From: JACOMS01 sp964352785
GTDB taxonomy: Bacteria > Pseudomonadota > Alphaproteobacteria > Caulobacterales > Maricaulaceae
Length of the DNA stretch: 64,000 nucleotides
Direction of reading: 5' to 3'
Assembly (NCBI GenBank): GCA_964352785.1
Contig: CAYGTI010000004.1
Location: forward strand, 62,001 to 126,000
In this document: positions 25,424 to 34,276 of the stretch, piece after piece
Numbering within the stretch: position 1 is the stretch's first letter
How the letters are laid out: every line of letters begins with the position of its first letter
Program-made: the position numbers and the translations under genes
Notes under the pieces: generated by a model
What the model was told of the DNA's origin: nothing
Seen by the model: only the letters and a program-made list of their open reading frames with translations
The model's database searches: none

Positions 25424-26688
25424 ACTTACGCTCAAATAACCGGTGGTACATTCTCTTTATTTTGACACTCGTTTACGCGCTCAACCATGTTGATCGCCAA
25501 ATCATGGTCATATTGCAGGAGCCGATAAAGCAAGAGTTTGGTATTTCAGATACACAACTGGGTCTGTTGACGGGTGTCTTGTTTGCAGCATTCTATTCGA
25601 CGCTTGGCATACCGTTTGCGGCATGGGCAGACCGCAGCAATCGCCGTAATATCATTGCTCTTGCTCTAACGATTTGGTCAGGCATGACAGCTTTAAGCGG
25701 CTTTGCGGGTAATTTCTGGCATCTGGCTTTGGCCCGCATGGGGGTGGGTATTGGCGAAGCTGGAGGAACGCCGCCCGCAACCGCGATGATTGCGGATGTC
25801 TTCCCGCCCAAGCAGCGCGCATTCGCCCTTGGTATTTACACGACTGGGATTAGCCTAGGTATTCTAATCGGATTTATTTTAGGCGGGGCCATAGCCGCTA
25901 AATATGGCTGGCGTATGGGCTTTTTCGTAGCCGGAGTACCGGGTTTAATCATGGCGCTTATTCTGCTGATAACCGTTGCAGAACCCAAACGGGGTCAGGT
26001 CGAAAACCTAGCCGATAGTGATGTACCGAGTTTAAAAACAACTTTGTCTTATTTTCTATCTCAAAAGGCAATGGTCTATCTGCTGCTCGCGGGTGTTTTT
26101 GTATGCATATCAGCCAATGCGTTTCTGGTTGGAACGCCGCTTTACCTTATCCGAGTGCATCAGGTTCCGATTAGTGAATTAGGTATCGCATTGGGGCTTT
26201 TAGTTGGCGGTGTTGGCGGCGTTGGGGCTATTTCAATCGGTTTATTATGTGACCGCTTGTCACAAAAAGATTTGCGGTGGCGCCCATGGACGATCCTCAT
26301 CAGCGGATTAATCGCGTTTCCTTTTATTGTCTGGTTTTTATATGCGCCCGACAAGCAAACCGCTTATCTCGCCTATCTTGTGCCAGGTTTTTTTGGCCTT
26401 CTCTATGCGTCTATATCTTATACCGCGATGCAAGAGCTGGTTCCCCTGCGTATGCGCGCTATGGCCTCGGCGGTCATGCTGCTATGCTTAACCCTGTTAG
26501 GTATAGGTTTGGGCCCGGTCATACTCGGGATGCTATCAGATTTTTATACGCCAAACTTGCAAAACTTTGCGATCCGCCGCGCTCTGACGATTATCTTGGT
26601 ATTCAACCTGCTCAGTATTGTATTCTATCTACTTGCCGCCAAACATTACCGTGCGGGCGTCGCCCGCGCCGCGAGCTACCAAGTTTAA
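25420..26688 (+). CDS. MFS transporter, spinster-like
   Basis: 422 residues with 12 hydrophobic segments. The opening YALNHVDRQIMVILQEPIK and the loop AAWADRSNRRNII are typical of spinster-like MFS proteins in proteobacterial catabolic clusters. LARMGVGIGEAGGTPPA is another family stretch. It would carry the hydrolysed acid, or a related compound, across the inner membrane. It is the last gene of the ligase-hydrolase-hydrolase-MFS operon. The next 115 bases before the insertion sequence hold only a 23-codon open frame (26724-26795). Confidence 0.92.
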   Translation: MNLRSNNRWYILFILTLVYALNHVDRQIMVILQEPIKQEFGISDTQLGLLTGVLFAAFYSTLGIPFAAWADRSNRRNIIALALTIWSGMTALSGFAGNFWHLALARMGVGIGEAGGTPPATAMIADVFPPKQRAFALGIYTTGISLGILIGFILGGAIAAKYGWRMGFFVAGVPGLIMALILLITVAEPKRGQVENLADSDVPSLKTTLSYFLSQKAMVYLLLAGVFVCISANAFLVGTPLYLIRVHQVPISELGIALGLLVGGVGGVGAISIGLLCDRLSQKDLRWRPWTILISGLIAFPFIVWFLYAPDKQTAYLAYLVPGFFGLLYASISYTAMQELVPLRMRAMASAVMLLCLTLLGIGLGPVILGMLSDFYTPNLQNFAIRRALTIILVFNLLSIVFYLLAAKHYRAGVARAASYQV

Positions 26689-26803
26689 TTCTACTTCGCT
26701 TGAGAGGTCTTCATTTTGCGATTATGACAAAAGGTGAAAGAGATTTTGACGATGTTGTCAACGGCGGAGTAAAAACCTACCAGATGGAGGTTTAAGGCCT
26801 TAC

Positions 26804-26822
26804 TGAGGTGCCCCCCAATATT
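26804..26822 (+). repeat. Left terminal inverted repeat of the IS
   Basis: TGAGGTGCCCCCCAATATT. It matches the right end at 16 of 19 positions when that end is reverse-complemented. Confidence 0.85.
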
Positions 26823-26880
26823 CCGGCAGTGACTTAAGCTACAAATTTGTGTTGTTTGATCTCAATTATAGGAGATCAAA

Positions 26881-27204
26881 ATGACAAAACGAAAGAACCA
26901 CAAGCCTGCGTTCAAAGCACGGGTAGCACTTCAAGCGATCAAGGGTGAGCGCACGGCGGCAGAGCTTGCCAGCGAGTACAGGGTTCATCCGACTCAAATT
27001 CATCAATGGAAAAAGGCATTGCTCGACGGCGCGCCCGAGGTTTTTGAACGGGGTCACAGATCCGTACCAGAAACCAACCCAGAGCAAATCAAAGACCTGC
27101 ATGCCAAAATCGGCGAGTTGACAGTGGAGCGTGACTTTCTGTCAAAAAAGCTCAAGCCACCTTTGAACTTGGGGAGCGCCTGTCATGAAGCGGGCCATGA
27201 TTGA
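26881..27204 (+). CDS. IS3-family transposase OrfA
   Basis: 107 residues with AGGAG before the ATG. The N-terminal half is a helix-turn-helix (FKARVALQAIKGERTAAELA, then EYRVHPTQIHQWKKALLDGA), followed by a leucine-zipper-like helix (IKDLHAKIGELTVERDFLSKK). This is the normal orfA layout of IS3-family elements, which binds the ends and pairs with OrfB. The last codons overlap the beginning of the orfB frame at 27185. The frame is intact, but the partner is not. Confidence 0.93.
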   Translation: MTKRKNHKPAFKARVALQAIKGERTAAELASEYRVHPTQIHQWKKALLDGAPEVFERGHRSVPETNPEQIKDLHAKIGELTVERDFLSKKLKPPLNLGSACHEAGHD

Positions 27205-28048
27205 CAGTAAGAACCGGATCTTGTCAATAACCCGCTAATGCCGTGTTTTGAAGCTTCCGCGCTCGTCGCTATATTATCAGCGCAAGGGCGAAAGTGCCTA
27301 TAATCTGGAATTGATGACGCTCATCGACAAGCAGTTTCTGGATACGCCTTTTTACGGTGTCCGCCAGATGACAGGGCATTTGAAAGGTGAAGGACATAAG
27401 GTCAATAAGAAGCGCATCCACCGCCTTATGTTGCACATAGGTTTAATGCCAATCTACCAGAAACCTAATACGAGAAAGCCTCACAAAGCTCACAAGACAT
27501 ACCCGTATCTGCTTGGGGGAATAAAGATCACCGTGGCCAATCATGTCTGGTGCGAAGACATCACCTATATCCCCATGCGAAAGGGCTTTCTGTATCTGGT
27601 CGCTATTATGGACTGGGCCACCAGACGGGTTCTGTTTTGGCGATTATCAAATACACAGGACGCTGACGTCTGTGTTGAAACCTTGAACGAAGCCATCTCG
27701 CGCTTCGGATCACCGCAGATATTTAAGACGGATCAAGGCAGCCAGTTCACATCCTTCAAGTGGACGGATGCTTTACGCAAAGCCGGTGTCAGAATCTCCA
27801 TGGACGGTAAAGGCCGCTTCATGGACAATATCTTTATCGAACGACTCCGGCGCTCACTCAAATATGAATGTGTTTATCTGCATGCCTGAATCGGCGGAAG
27901 AGAAGCCAAAGCTGGAATCGCCAAATGGATGGAGTTCTACAACACGCGGCGGCCACACTCCGTTCATAAGGGCTTGATCCCGGACGTGGCCTATTGGAAA
28001 AATAAACAGAAACAAAAAACCGATCAGAAGATGAAATCTGTAGCTTAA
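27185..28048 (+). pseudogene. IS3-family transposase OrfB, two nonsense mutations
   Basis: Reading from ATG 27185, the frame is recognisable OrfB over 288 codons but is stopped by TAA at codon 18 (27236-27238) and TGA at codon 235 (27887-27889). In intact relatives codon 18 is usually Gln (ITRQC) and codon 235 usually Trp (YLHAW), each one base from the stop seen here. The core retains the DDE residues (WCEDITYIPM, FKTDQGSQFTS, DNIFIERL). After the second stop the frame resumes with EAKAGIAKWMEFYNTRRPHS. An open segment can be translated from TTG 27248 to 27889, but it lacks both ends. I therefore call it a pseudogene. Confidence 0.92.
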
Positions 28049-28068
28049 AAACAGTCTCAATCTGTCCA

Positions 28069-28087
28069 AATAATGGGGAGCACCTCA
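28069..28087 (-). repeat. Right terminal inverted repeat of the IS
   Basis: Read on the minus strand it is TGAGGTGCTCCCCATTATT, the partner of the left end. Confidence 0.85.
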
Positions 28088-28106
28088 ATAGCAACACCCA
28101 GAGACC

Positions 28107-28997
28107 TTAGAAACGGATCGCTTTTACGCCCTTATACATATTACGTGCCGATTGATCGTAAGGCATTTTCGGGCCATCATTTTCGGCGATGAAATATTTC
28201 ATGCCGGATATGTCGTTGAGGGCGAGATAATCCTCGAAAGGCGTGTCGCCAAGCCCGACATCCACCATCAGGGTTTGGTGGATTTTTTCATAGCTGTAGT
28301 TTTCCGCTATGGCTTTATCGGGCGTACCCTTCATGTCTTTGATGTGCGACAGCGGAAAACGTCCGGGATACTGACGTAAAAGCGCTGGAATGTCGATTTT
28401 TGCCAAGTTCGCCCAAAAGAAATCCAGTTCAAAATTATTGTACCGCGGATCTGTTTCATGCATCAGGATGTCCATGGCCGTTGTACCGCCTCCCAAATCG
28501 TCAAATTCGAATTGGTGATTGTGATAGGCCAATTTAACACCCGCATCGGCGAGCTGCTCCCCTGCGCTGTTGAGTAGGAGCGCGTGTTGTTTCCACTGCT
28601 CGAGTGAACGCTGGTCTTCGCCGATGTAGGGCAGGATCATATATTCGCAGCCGAGTATTTTCGCCGTTTTAATAAGGCCCGCGACGTTATTTTTGAGATT
28701 GTCATAGCTGATATGTGTGGCAGGGCAGGGCAATCCAAGGTCATCAAGCAGGGCTTTCAACGTGTCTTCGGAGCTATCTTGATAGTTGCGCTCATTTAAT
28801 TCCACATAATCAAAGCCGGCTGCTTTGATCATTTCAAACGTTCCTTTGAAATCCTGAGCCAGAGCGTTTCTGAATGTATAAGTCTGAAGGCCGGCCTTCT
28901 CGACGCGGCGAGAGGCCGAGGCTGGCTTGGGCGAGCAGGCGGTAAGGGATAGGGCTGCGCTTGAGGCCGCTAAAAATTCTCGTCTGGAAAGAATCAT
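28107..28997 (-). CDS. Sugar phosphate isomerase/epimerase-like TIM-barrel lipoprotein
   Basis: 296 residues. The N-terminus is LSRREFLAASSAALSLTAC, a twin-arginine-like signal with a lipobox Cys21, so it is exported and anchored. The rest is an AP_endonuc_2/xylose-isomerase-like barrel: FDYVELNERN, VKLAYHNHQFEFDDLGGGT and FPLSHIKDMKG, with His, Glu and Asp residues placed for metal binding. Proteins of this type act in 3-keto-glycoside pathways as lyases or hydratases, and the preceding oxidoreductase genes make that role plausible here. It overlaps the upstream GMC gene by one base and is the last gene of the operon. Confidence 0.85.
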   Translation of the reverse strand: MILSRREFLAASSAALSLTACSPKPASASRRVEKAGLQTYTFRNALAQDFKGTFEMIKAAGFDYVELNERNYQDSSEDTLKALLDDLGLPCPATHISYDNLKNNVAGLIKTAKILGCEYMILPYIGEDQRSLEQWKQHALLLNSAGEQLADAGVKLAYHNHQFEFDDLGGGTTAMDILMHETDPRYNNFELDFFWANLAKIDIPALLRQYPGRFPLSHIKDMKGTPDKAIAENYSYEKIHQTLMVDVGLGDTPFEDYLALNDISGMKYFIAENDGPKMPYDQSARNMYKGVKAIRF

Positions 28998-30694
28998 TAT
29001 AACACTCCTTGCTGAATGAGGTCAGCGGCATGATGCGCCGCGCGGGCCGAAAATGCCATATAGGTCAGAGACGGATTTTGGCAGGCGGATGACGTCATGA
29101 ACGAACCGTCCGTGATGAAAAGATTGTCTATGTCATGCGTTTGGTTCCATCCATTCAGGACGGATGTGTTTGGGTCGCGTCCCATGCGCGCGGTTCCCAT
29201 TTCGTGTATGGTCCCGCCAAACCTGTCCATGTTGTCTTCGGGGTTTACAATCTCCCTCAGGTCATGAAACCCGGCTTGTGATAATATATCTATTGCGTCG
29301 GCATGGGCGGCCCGCATCAAGGCTTTATCATTATCGCCGAGCCGCAAATGAATGTCCGCTATGGGTTGGCCCCATTTATCTATTTTTGTTTTATGGGCCT
29401 CAATCCGGTTATCAGGGTTGGGAAGACATTCTCCGAAAGCATGCAGCATAATCGACCAGCCGCCCGGGCTTCTGCTGGCATCTTTAAGCGCCTGCCCCAC
29501 GCCCACGTGCCAGCCCCCGGCCCCGCCGCGCGAGGAATAAACCTGGTAACCCCACCCGCGTTTGTAATCTTCTCTTTGCCGGGGGTAGTTTCTGTAGCGC
29601 GGAATATAACCGCCTATGGGACGTCGGCCATAATAATATTTATCGTCAAACCCATCAGCTTGGGCTTGAACCATCGTACCGCCTAAATGATCCATGAAAT
29701 TTCGCCCCAGTTGCCCCGAGCTATTCGCCAATCCTGTAGGCATCGCTGCGTTTTTAGATCCGAGCATAAGCAATGTCGTGGCGATTGTGCTGGCGTTCAA
29801 AAATAGGAGCCGGGCCGTGTAGGACTTCACAGATTTCGCGTTAGCATCAATTGTCTCGACCCCTGTTACGCGTCTGATTTTAGGATCATAAACAATCTTT
29901 GTAACGATAGAATCGGTGATTAGCGTCAAGTTGCCTGTCGCCTTTGCGGCGGGCAAGGTTGCTGAAACTGAAGAAAAGTACGCGCCATGTGAACACCCAT
30001 GAAAACACAGATTACGGGCTTGGCACTGTCCGCGTCCAACGGCAATTTGATCCTGGGAGAGGCGCTTTAGGTTTGCCACCCGGCCCATAATAAGACGCCG
30101 GTCATCATATAGGCGTTCCATTTCCGTCTTGAGTTTTTCCTCGACGCAGGTGTGGTCAAAAGCCGGGAGAAAATGCTGTCCATCAGGGAGTTGAGGCATA
30201 CCATCACGATTGCCGGAAATACCCGCAAATTTCTCCACGTAATCATACCAAGGGGCAATGTCATTATACCGAACAGGCCAATCGACGCCTTCGCCGTCAA
30301 TTTTATTAGCCTCGAAATCATGCGCGGATAACCGATAAGACGCCCGTCCCCACATCAGCGAACGGCCGCCGACTTGGTTCCCACGCCGCCACCTGAAACC
30401 GCTTCCATTGGGCTCATACGGCTGATCGCTGTCCTTCATCCAGAAATGCTTGGTGCTTTCCTTCATTGCGTAATTCGTGCCTTGAATGAAAAAATCACGA
30501 GCAACCTCGTCCGGCGGTATCCGGTCTAGATGTTTTTTATCCCAAGGATCCAAATGATCGGAGTAATGCTCAGTAGGAATCGTCTCCCGCCCGCGCTCCA
30601 AAACTAAAACCTTTAAACCGCGTTCACATAACTCCTTGGCCACCCAGCCGCCTGAAATACCGGATCCAACGACAATAGCGTCGAAATCCGGCAT
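28997..30694 (-). CDS. GMC-family FAD oxidoreductase with Fe-S cysteine motif (copy 2)
   Basis: 565 residues. The FAD-binding motif is VVGSGISGGWVAKELCERG near 8-26. CQARNLCFHGC gives Cys224, Cys230 and Cys234, a C-x5-C-x3-C pattern like the 3Fe-4S ligands of bacterial FAD-dependent glucose dehydrogenase. The C-terminus has GTARMGRDPNTSVLNGWNQT and CQNPSLTYMAFSARAAHHAA, the GMC_oxred_C region. It has no signal peptide of its own. It is clearly paralogous to the adjacent copy (shared GVDWPVRY and DYVEKFAGISG) and begins directly after that gene's stop codon. I infer oxidation of a sugar or glycoside hydroxyl, probably at C3. Confidence 0.92.
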   Translation of the reverse strand: MPDFDAIVVGSGISGGWVAKELCERGLKVLVLERGRETIPTEHYSDHLDPWDKKHLDRIPPDEVARDFFIQGTNYAMKESTKHFWMKDSDQPYEPNGSGFRWRRGNQVGGRSLMWGRASYRLSAHDFEANKIDGEGVDWPVRYNDIAPWYDYVEKFAGISGNRDGMPQLPDGQHFLPAFDHTCVEEKLKTEMERLYDDRRLIMGRVANLKRLSQDQIAVGRGQCQARNLCFHGCSHGAYFSSVSATLPAAKATGNLTLITDSIVTKIVYDPKIRRVTGVETIDANAKSVKSYTARLLFLNASTIATTLLMLGSKNAAMPTGLANSSGQLGRNFMDHLGGTMVQAQADGFDDKYYYGRRPIGGYIPRYRNYPRQREDYKRGWGYQVYSSRGGAGGWHVGVGQALKDASRSPGGWSIMLHAFGECLPNPDNRIEAHKTKIDKWGQPIADIHLRLGDNDKALMRAAHADAIDILSQAGFHDLREIVNPEDNMDRFGGTIHEMGTARMGRDPNTSVLNGWNQTHDIDNLFITDGSFMTSSACQNPSLTYMAFSARAAHHAADLIQQGVL

Positions 30695-32395
30695 TTATAG
30701 TATGCCGTCTTTCATAAGCTCCGCCGCGTGATGCGCGGCACGGGCTGAAAAAGCCATATATGTTAAAGACGGATTTTGACATCCACCGGACGTCATAAAC
30801 GAGCCGTCTGTAACAAATAGATTAGGCACGTCCCACGTCTGATTCCATTCGTTAAGGACAGATGTTTTGGGGTCGTGTCCCATTCGGGCAGACCCCATTT
30901 CATGGATGCCAACGCCCGGCGGCGCAGCTTCAGCCGTCTCGGGGTTATCGGTCCAAATATCAATACCGCCCGCTGCTTCGAGCATCGCGCGCGTATCCCG
31001 TATGGCTTGCCGGATCATCCGGCGTTCGTTTTCGCCCCATTGGACATCTAAAACCGGAACCGGGAACCCCCATTTATCTGTTTTATTGGCATGCAAGCGT
31101 ATATGATTATCATAATTTGGCAGAACTTCGCCAAAGGCAATCATACCGATACGCCAGACTCCGGGGCTGCGTACGTCGCCCTTGAAATCTTTACCGACAC
31201 CTTTTTTGCCCATGTGCTCATGCCAGCTCGCGCGGGTTGCGCCGCCCTGATAACCAAAGCCCCGCAGAAACCCGTCGCCCTCTTCGGTATGGTTCCGGAA
31301 GCGCGGTATATAAAATCCGTTAGGCCGCCGCCCAAAGTGATACTTATCAAGGTGCCCCGGCAGGGTTGCTGAACCACGGGCGCCCGAATGGTGATCCATG
31401 ATATTATGCCCCAATTGGCCTGAACTATTGGCGAGGCCATTCTGGAAATCATCGCTGGATGAATTCATCAAGATCATGCTGGTTGGGATCGTGCCTGCGT
31501 TTAGGAATATAACGCGCGCCGTCATGACTTTTGTCTCGCCCGTATTCACATTGACCGTTTCGACGCCGGCGGCGCGGTTGGTGGCTTTGTCGTAGACAAC
31601 TTTGTGGACCGCAGTATCCGGAATAAAAGTCATATTGTTTGTCAGTCGAGCCGCCGGAAGCGTCGCGGAGTTCGAGCTAAAGTAAGCGCCGAAGCTGCAC
31701 CCTTGATAACAATGGTTGCGGGCTTGGCATTTACCGCGGCCGAGCGCTGTTTGCTCTTCTGTGGGCTCTGTTAAGTTCGCCACACGCCCCGGAATAACGG
31801 TTCGCCCCGGAAAGTTTTCTTCGATCTTGGCTTTGAAATCCAGCTCCGCACAGGTCAAATCATGGGGGGGCTGGAAAACGCCGTCAGGCAGTATATCCAA
31901 CCCTTCTTTCGAACCTGATATGCCCGCAAATTTCTCGACGTAATCATACCAAGGCGCGATATCTTTGTAACGTACGGGCCAGTCTACGCCGTGTCCGTCT
32001 TTCTTATTCGCTTCGAAATCAGTCTCTGACATGCGGTAGCTTTGACGCGCCCACATGATGGACCGTCCGCCCTCTTGATACCCCCGATACCAAATGAAAT
32101 CTTTACCCTCAGCCGTCTCATAGGGGTGGTCGTTATCCTTAACCCAGAACTGTTTGGTGTAGCTTTGAAACGCATAAACATTACTTTGAATCGGGTAATC
32201 TGCCCGGTCTTTGGCTGTTTTTTTGTTTAAATGTTCCGTATCCCACGGGTCGATAAAATCTGTGTAGTCTTTCGTCGGTTCAATTTTGCGTCCGCGCTCT
32301 ATCACGGCAACTTTAAAACCGGCTTCGCACATCTCTTTGGCAACCCATCCGCCTGACATGCCGGAGCCCACTACAATAACGTCAAAATCAGCCAT
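30695..32395 (-). CDS. GMC-family FAD oxidoreductase with Fe-S cysteine motif (copy 1)
   Basis: 566 residues with the FAD motif VVGSGMSGGWVAKEMCEAG near 8-26. CQARNHCYQGC supplies Cys223, Cys229 and Cys233 for a probable 3Fe-4S cluster. The C-terminal GSARMGHDPKTSVLNEWNQT and CQNPSLTYMAFSARAAHHAA are typical of gluconate 2-dehydrogenase/glucoside 3-dehydrogenase large subunits. It begins three bases after the stop of the small-subunit gene, which carries a Tat-type signal and may export this partner. The electron acceptor (a cytochrome c) is not encoded in the window. The tandem copies may oxidise different glycosides or form alternative complexes. Confidence 0.93.
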   Translation of the reverse strand: MADFDVIVVGSGMSGGWVAKEMCEAGFKVAVIERGRKIEPTKDYTDFIDPWDTEHLNKKTAKDRADYPIQSNVYAFQSYTKQFWVKDNDHPYETAEGKDFIWYRGYQEGGRSIMWARQSYRMSETDFEANKKDGHGVDWPVRYKDIAPWYDYVEKFAGISGSKEGLDILPDGVFQPPHDLTCAELDFKAKIEENFPGRTVIPGRVANLTEPTEEQTALGRGKCQARNHCYQGCSFGAYFSSNSATLPAARLTNNMTFIPDTAVHKVVYDKATNRAAGVETVNVNTGETKVMTARVIFLNAGTIPTSMILMNSSSDDFQNGLANSSGQLGHNIMDHHSGARGSATLPGHLDKYHFGRRPNGFYIPRFRNHTEEGDGFLRGFGYQGGATRASWHEHMGKKGVGKDFKGDVRSPGVWRIGMIAFGEVLPNYDNHIRLHANKTDKWGFPVPVLDVQWGENERRMIRQAIRDTRAMLEAAGGIDIWTDNPETAEAAPPGVGIHEMGSARMGHDPKTSVLNEWNQTWDVPNLFVTDGSFMTSGGCQNPSLTYMAFSARAAHHAAELMKDGIL

Positions 32396-32398
32396 AAT

Positions 32399-32986
32399 TT
32401 AGGTCGCCCATGTTTTGGGTTGGTCGGATAATGGCACGCAGCCAATCCATTCGCCGGGGACGGCTTCATAAGCAAGCTCTTCGCTCGCGCCGGCTTCCGA
32501 CATATAGTAAGCTTGAACCACAGTGCTTTTCAGGTCGCGATAAAATTTATTATCCGCGCTGCCGTCAAAAACTTTGGCATCAAATCGCGAAAGAAGATTG
32601 AGCTGTTGAGCGTCCGACATATCGGCGAAATTCTGCCCGGATTGCTTTCTGAAGGCCCCGCTAAGCTCGCGGACGCCCTCGCGCCAATACCGGCGATATG
32701 CGTCATCACCCCATTCAGAGGCCAGACCTTGCAAGGTTTCCGGCACGCCGGCCTCAACAGCTCCAGCCGTGTCTGTTTGCGGGATAATGGTTTGAGCCAC
32801 GCTCGACAGGAACGCCATTTCCGATGCGCTGAAAAACGCACCCTCACTCGCATAGGCCAGATCTGCGGCGTTTGTGCTCTTTGTTTTCCCTGTATCACTA
32901 TTGCTGCAGGCCGATATCGCGCCTGCTGCGGATATCGCCAAGAGACCCTGTAGTGTTTTGCGACGGCTTAATGTGATATCAGTCAT
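32399..32986 (-). CDS. Gluconate 2-dehydrogenase subunit 3-family small subunit, Tat/lipoprotein signal
   Basis: About 195 residues from the ATG at 32986, chosen because AAGGGG sits seven bases upstream; the longer frame lies inside the MFS gene. The N-terminus LSRRKTLQGLLAISAAGAIS holds a twin-arginine pair and is followed by a Cys, so export by Tat and possible lipidation are likely. The body matches the family: FLSSVAQTIIPQTDTAGAVE, WREGVRELSGAF and YYMSEAGASEELAYE. Such subunits pair with GMC large subunits and can carry them to the periplasm. Four bases separate it from the GMC gene, supporting one enzyme complex. Confidence 0.9.
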   Translation of the reverse strand: MTDITLSRRKTLQGLLAISAAGAISACSNSDTGKTKSTNAADLAYASEGAFFSASEMAFLSSVAQTIIPQTDTAGAVEAGVPETLQGLASEWGDDAYRRYWREGVRELSGAFRKQSGQNFADMSDAQQLNLLSRFDAKVFDGSADNKFYRDLKSTVVQAYYMSEAGASEELAYEAVPGEWIGCVPLSDQPKTWAT

Positions 32987-34247
32987 TGGCATGCCCCTTA
33001 ACAAAGGATTTTCTAAGGACGAAAAGTACAAGGAACGCGACAACCAGAATAATCGGGAACAGTAGTATTTTACCCAAAGTGTCTTGCCCTGCGGCTAAAG
33101 TCACCGCATCTTCGGTCAAGCCCGCCGCTTCGGCTGCCGCTGTTGCCTTATCTAACCAACCGCCAATGATGGGCTGCCAAACAGCAAGCCCCATCATACC
33201 AATACCGCCGATAACGGATAAACCGAGTGCGCCTGTTTGCGGCATGTATTCCGCGACAAAGCCGATCATAGTCGGCCAAAAATAACAGACACCGAATGCA
33301 AAAACGACAGCACCAACATAAACTAAACCACCACTGGCAATGCTCAATAGATAAACTCCAATGGTTGTAATAATGGCAGACATCAAAAGCACGCCCGTCG
33401 GGTTAAGGGCATGCACCAATCCGCCGGCAAAGAAACGGCCAACCGCCATAATGCCTGTAATAAGAGCGACCACGAGCAGAGGATTAGCCCCTGAGGATGC
33501 GCCGACCAATTTTTCGGCCCATTGTTGGGTTCCAAGTTCTGATGTCGCTGTTAGCGTCATCAGGACACACATAAAAATGAATAAAGGCGCGAAAAGTGCT
33601 TTGATATTCTTAAGAGTATCTGTTTCGTCGCGTTTATCGGCCTTCACGTCTGGAAACGCCGTTGTAAACACCATGAAGCCATAAATCAGTGTCGGAATGA
33701 GTATGACGGAAAGTTCCATTTGCCATCCAATGTCCGCTGCAGTCCCTGCGTTAATCTTCTTTAGGAAATATGAAATCAAAACACCGATGGCAATTCCACC
33801 GGGAAACCAAACATGAAACCGGTTTAGCATAGTTGTTTTGTTGTCATCATACATGTTGGCGATCATGGGATTTGCCGCAGCTTCTACAGAACCATTGGCA
33901 AAACCTACGAAGAATGTAGAAATGAGCAGCCCGGTAAACCCGCCTGCGAATATTGTGAGTAAGATGCCGAGCAAATGACCAACAAAGGCAACAATAAAAA
34001 TAAGTTTTGGACCGACTGAGTTGTAAAGCAAACCGCCAATCATTGTTGCGGCAGGAAAACCCGCAAACGCCATGAAAGTCATCCAGCCGAGCTGCGAATT
34101 ATCGAGGTTAAAGCCCTCTCCTAAACTGCCCATCATGCCCGCGCGGATGCCAAATGTCAGTGACGTTACGAGTAATGCAATACAACTGAGTAAAAACAGC
34201 CTGTTGGGTTTAAGGCCGTGTCCAGCTTCTAGTGTTGATGTCGACAT
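32979..34247 (-). CDS. MFS sugar permease, fucose/glucose permease-like (FHS type)
   Basis: 422 residues with 12 hydrophobic segments and AAGGGG before the ATG. NPMIANMYDDNKTTMLNRFH and WFPGGIAIGVLISYF resemble the NxxH...GxG region of the FHS sugar permeases (FucP/GlcP). It probably imports a sugar or keto-sugar by proton symport. Its 3' end overlaps the start of the small-subunit gene by eight bases, and it lies 29 bases after the TIM-barrel gene, in the same operon. Confidence 0.9.
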   Translation of the reverse strand: MSTSTLEAGHGLKPNRLFLLSCIALLVTSLTFGIRAGMMGSLGEGFNLDNSQLGWMTFMAFAGFPAATMIGGLLYNSVGPKLIFIVAFVGHLLGILLTIFAGGFTGLLISTFFVGFANGSVEAAANPMIANMYDDNKTTMLNRFHVWFPGGIAIGVLISYFLKKINAGTAADIGWQMELSVILIPTLIYGFMVFTTAFPDVKADKRDETDTLKNIKALFAPLFIFMCVLMTLTATSELGTQQWAEKLVGASSGANPLLVVALITGIMAVGRFFAGGLVHALNPTGVLLMSAIITTIGVYLLSIASGGLVYVGAVVFAFGVCYFWPTMIGFVAEYMPQTGALGLSVIGGIGMMGLAVWQPIIGGWLDKATAAAEAAGLTEDAVTLAAGQDTLGKILLFPIILVVAFLVLFVLRKSFVKGHAND

Positions 34248-34276
34248 AGTATTCCCCTTTTATTTTTCTGTGAGAC

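Larger units (their letters stand above)
26804..28087 (+). mobile_element. IS3-family insertion sequence, degenerate copy
   Basis: A 1284-base element bounded by inverted ends: TGAGGTGCCCCCCAATATT at the left and TGAGGTGCTCCCCATTATT (reading in from the right). It holds orfA with a helix-turn-helix and an orfB with an rve/DDE integrase core. No direct repeat of the target is visible next to the ends. Together with two in-frame stop codons in orfB, this suggests an old, immobile copy. It sits 19 bases beyond the end of the lipoprotein gene at 28107, so it did not break that gene. Confidence 0.92.

Noticed and set aside
26724..26795. A 23-codon open frame (begins MTKGERDF) just before the insertion sequence
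   Set aside because: No clear ribosome-binding site and no family resemblance. It could be a gene remnant cut by the IS, but it is too short to support.
27248..27889. Treating the open segment of OrfB as a functional transposase gene
   Set aside because: It starts at a TTG without an SD, lacks the N-terminal 21 codons and the C-terminal part after the second stop, and both missing parts can be read in the same frame beyond the stop codons.
26796..28095. Target-site duplication flanking the IS
   Set aside because: The bases next to the ends (TAC on the left, ATA on the right) do not match in any 3-5 base register I tried.
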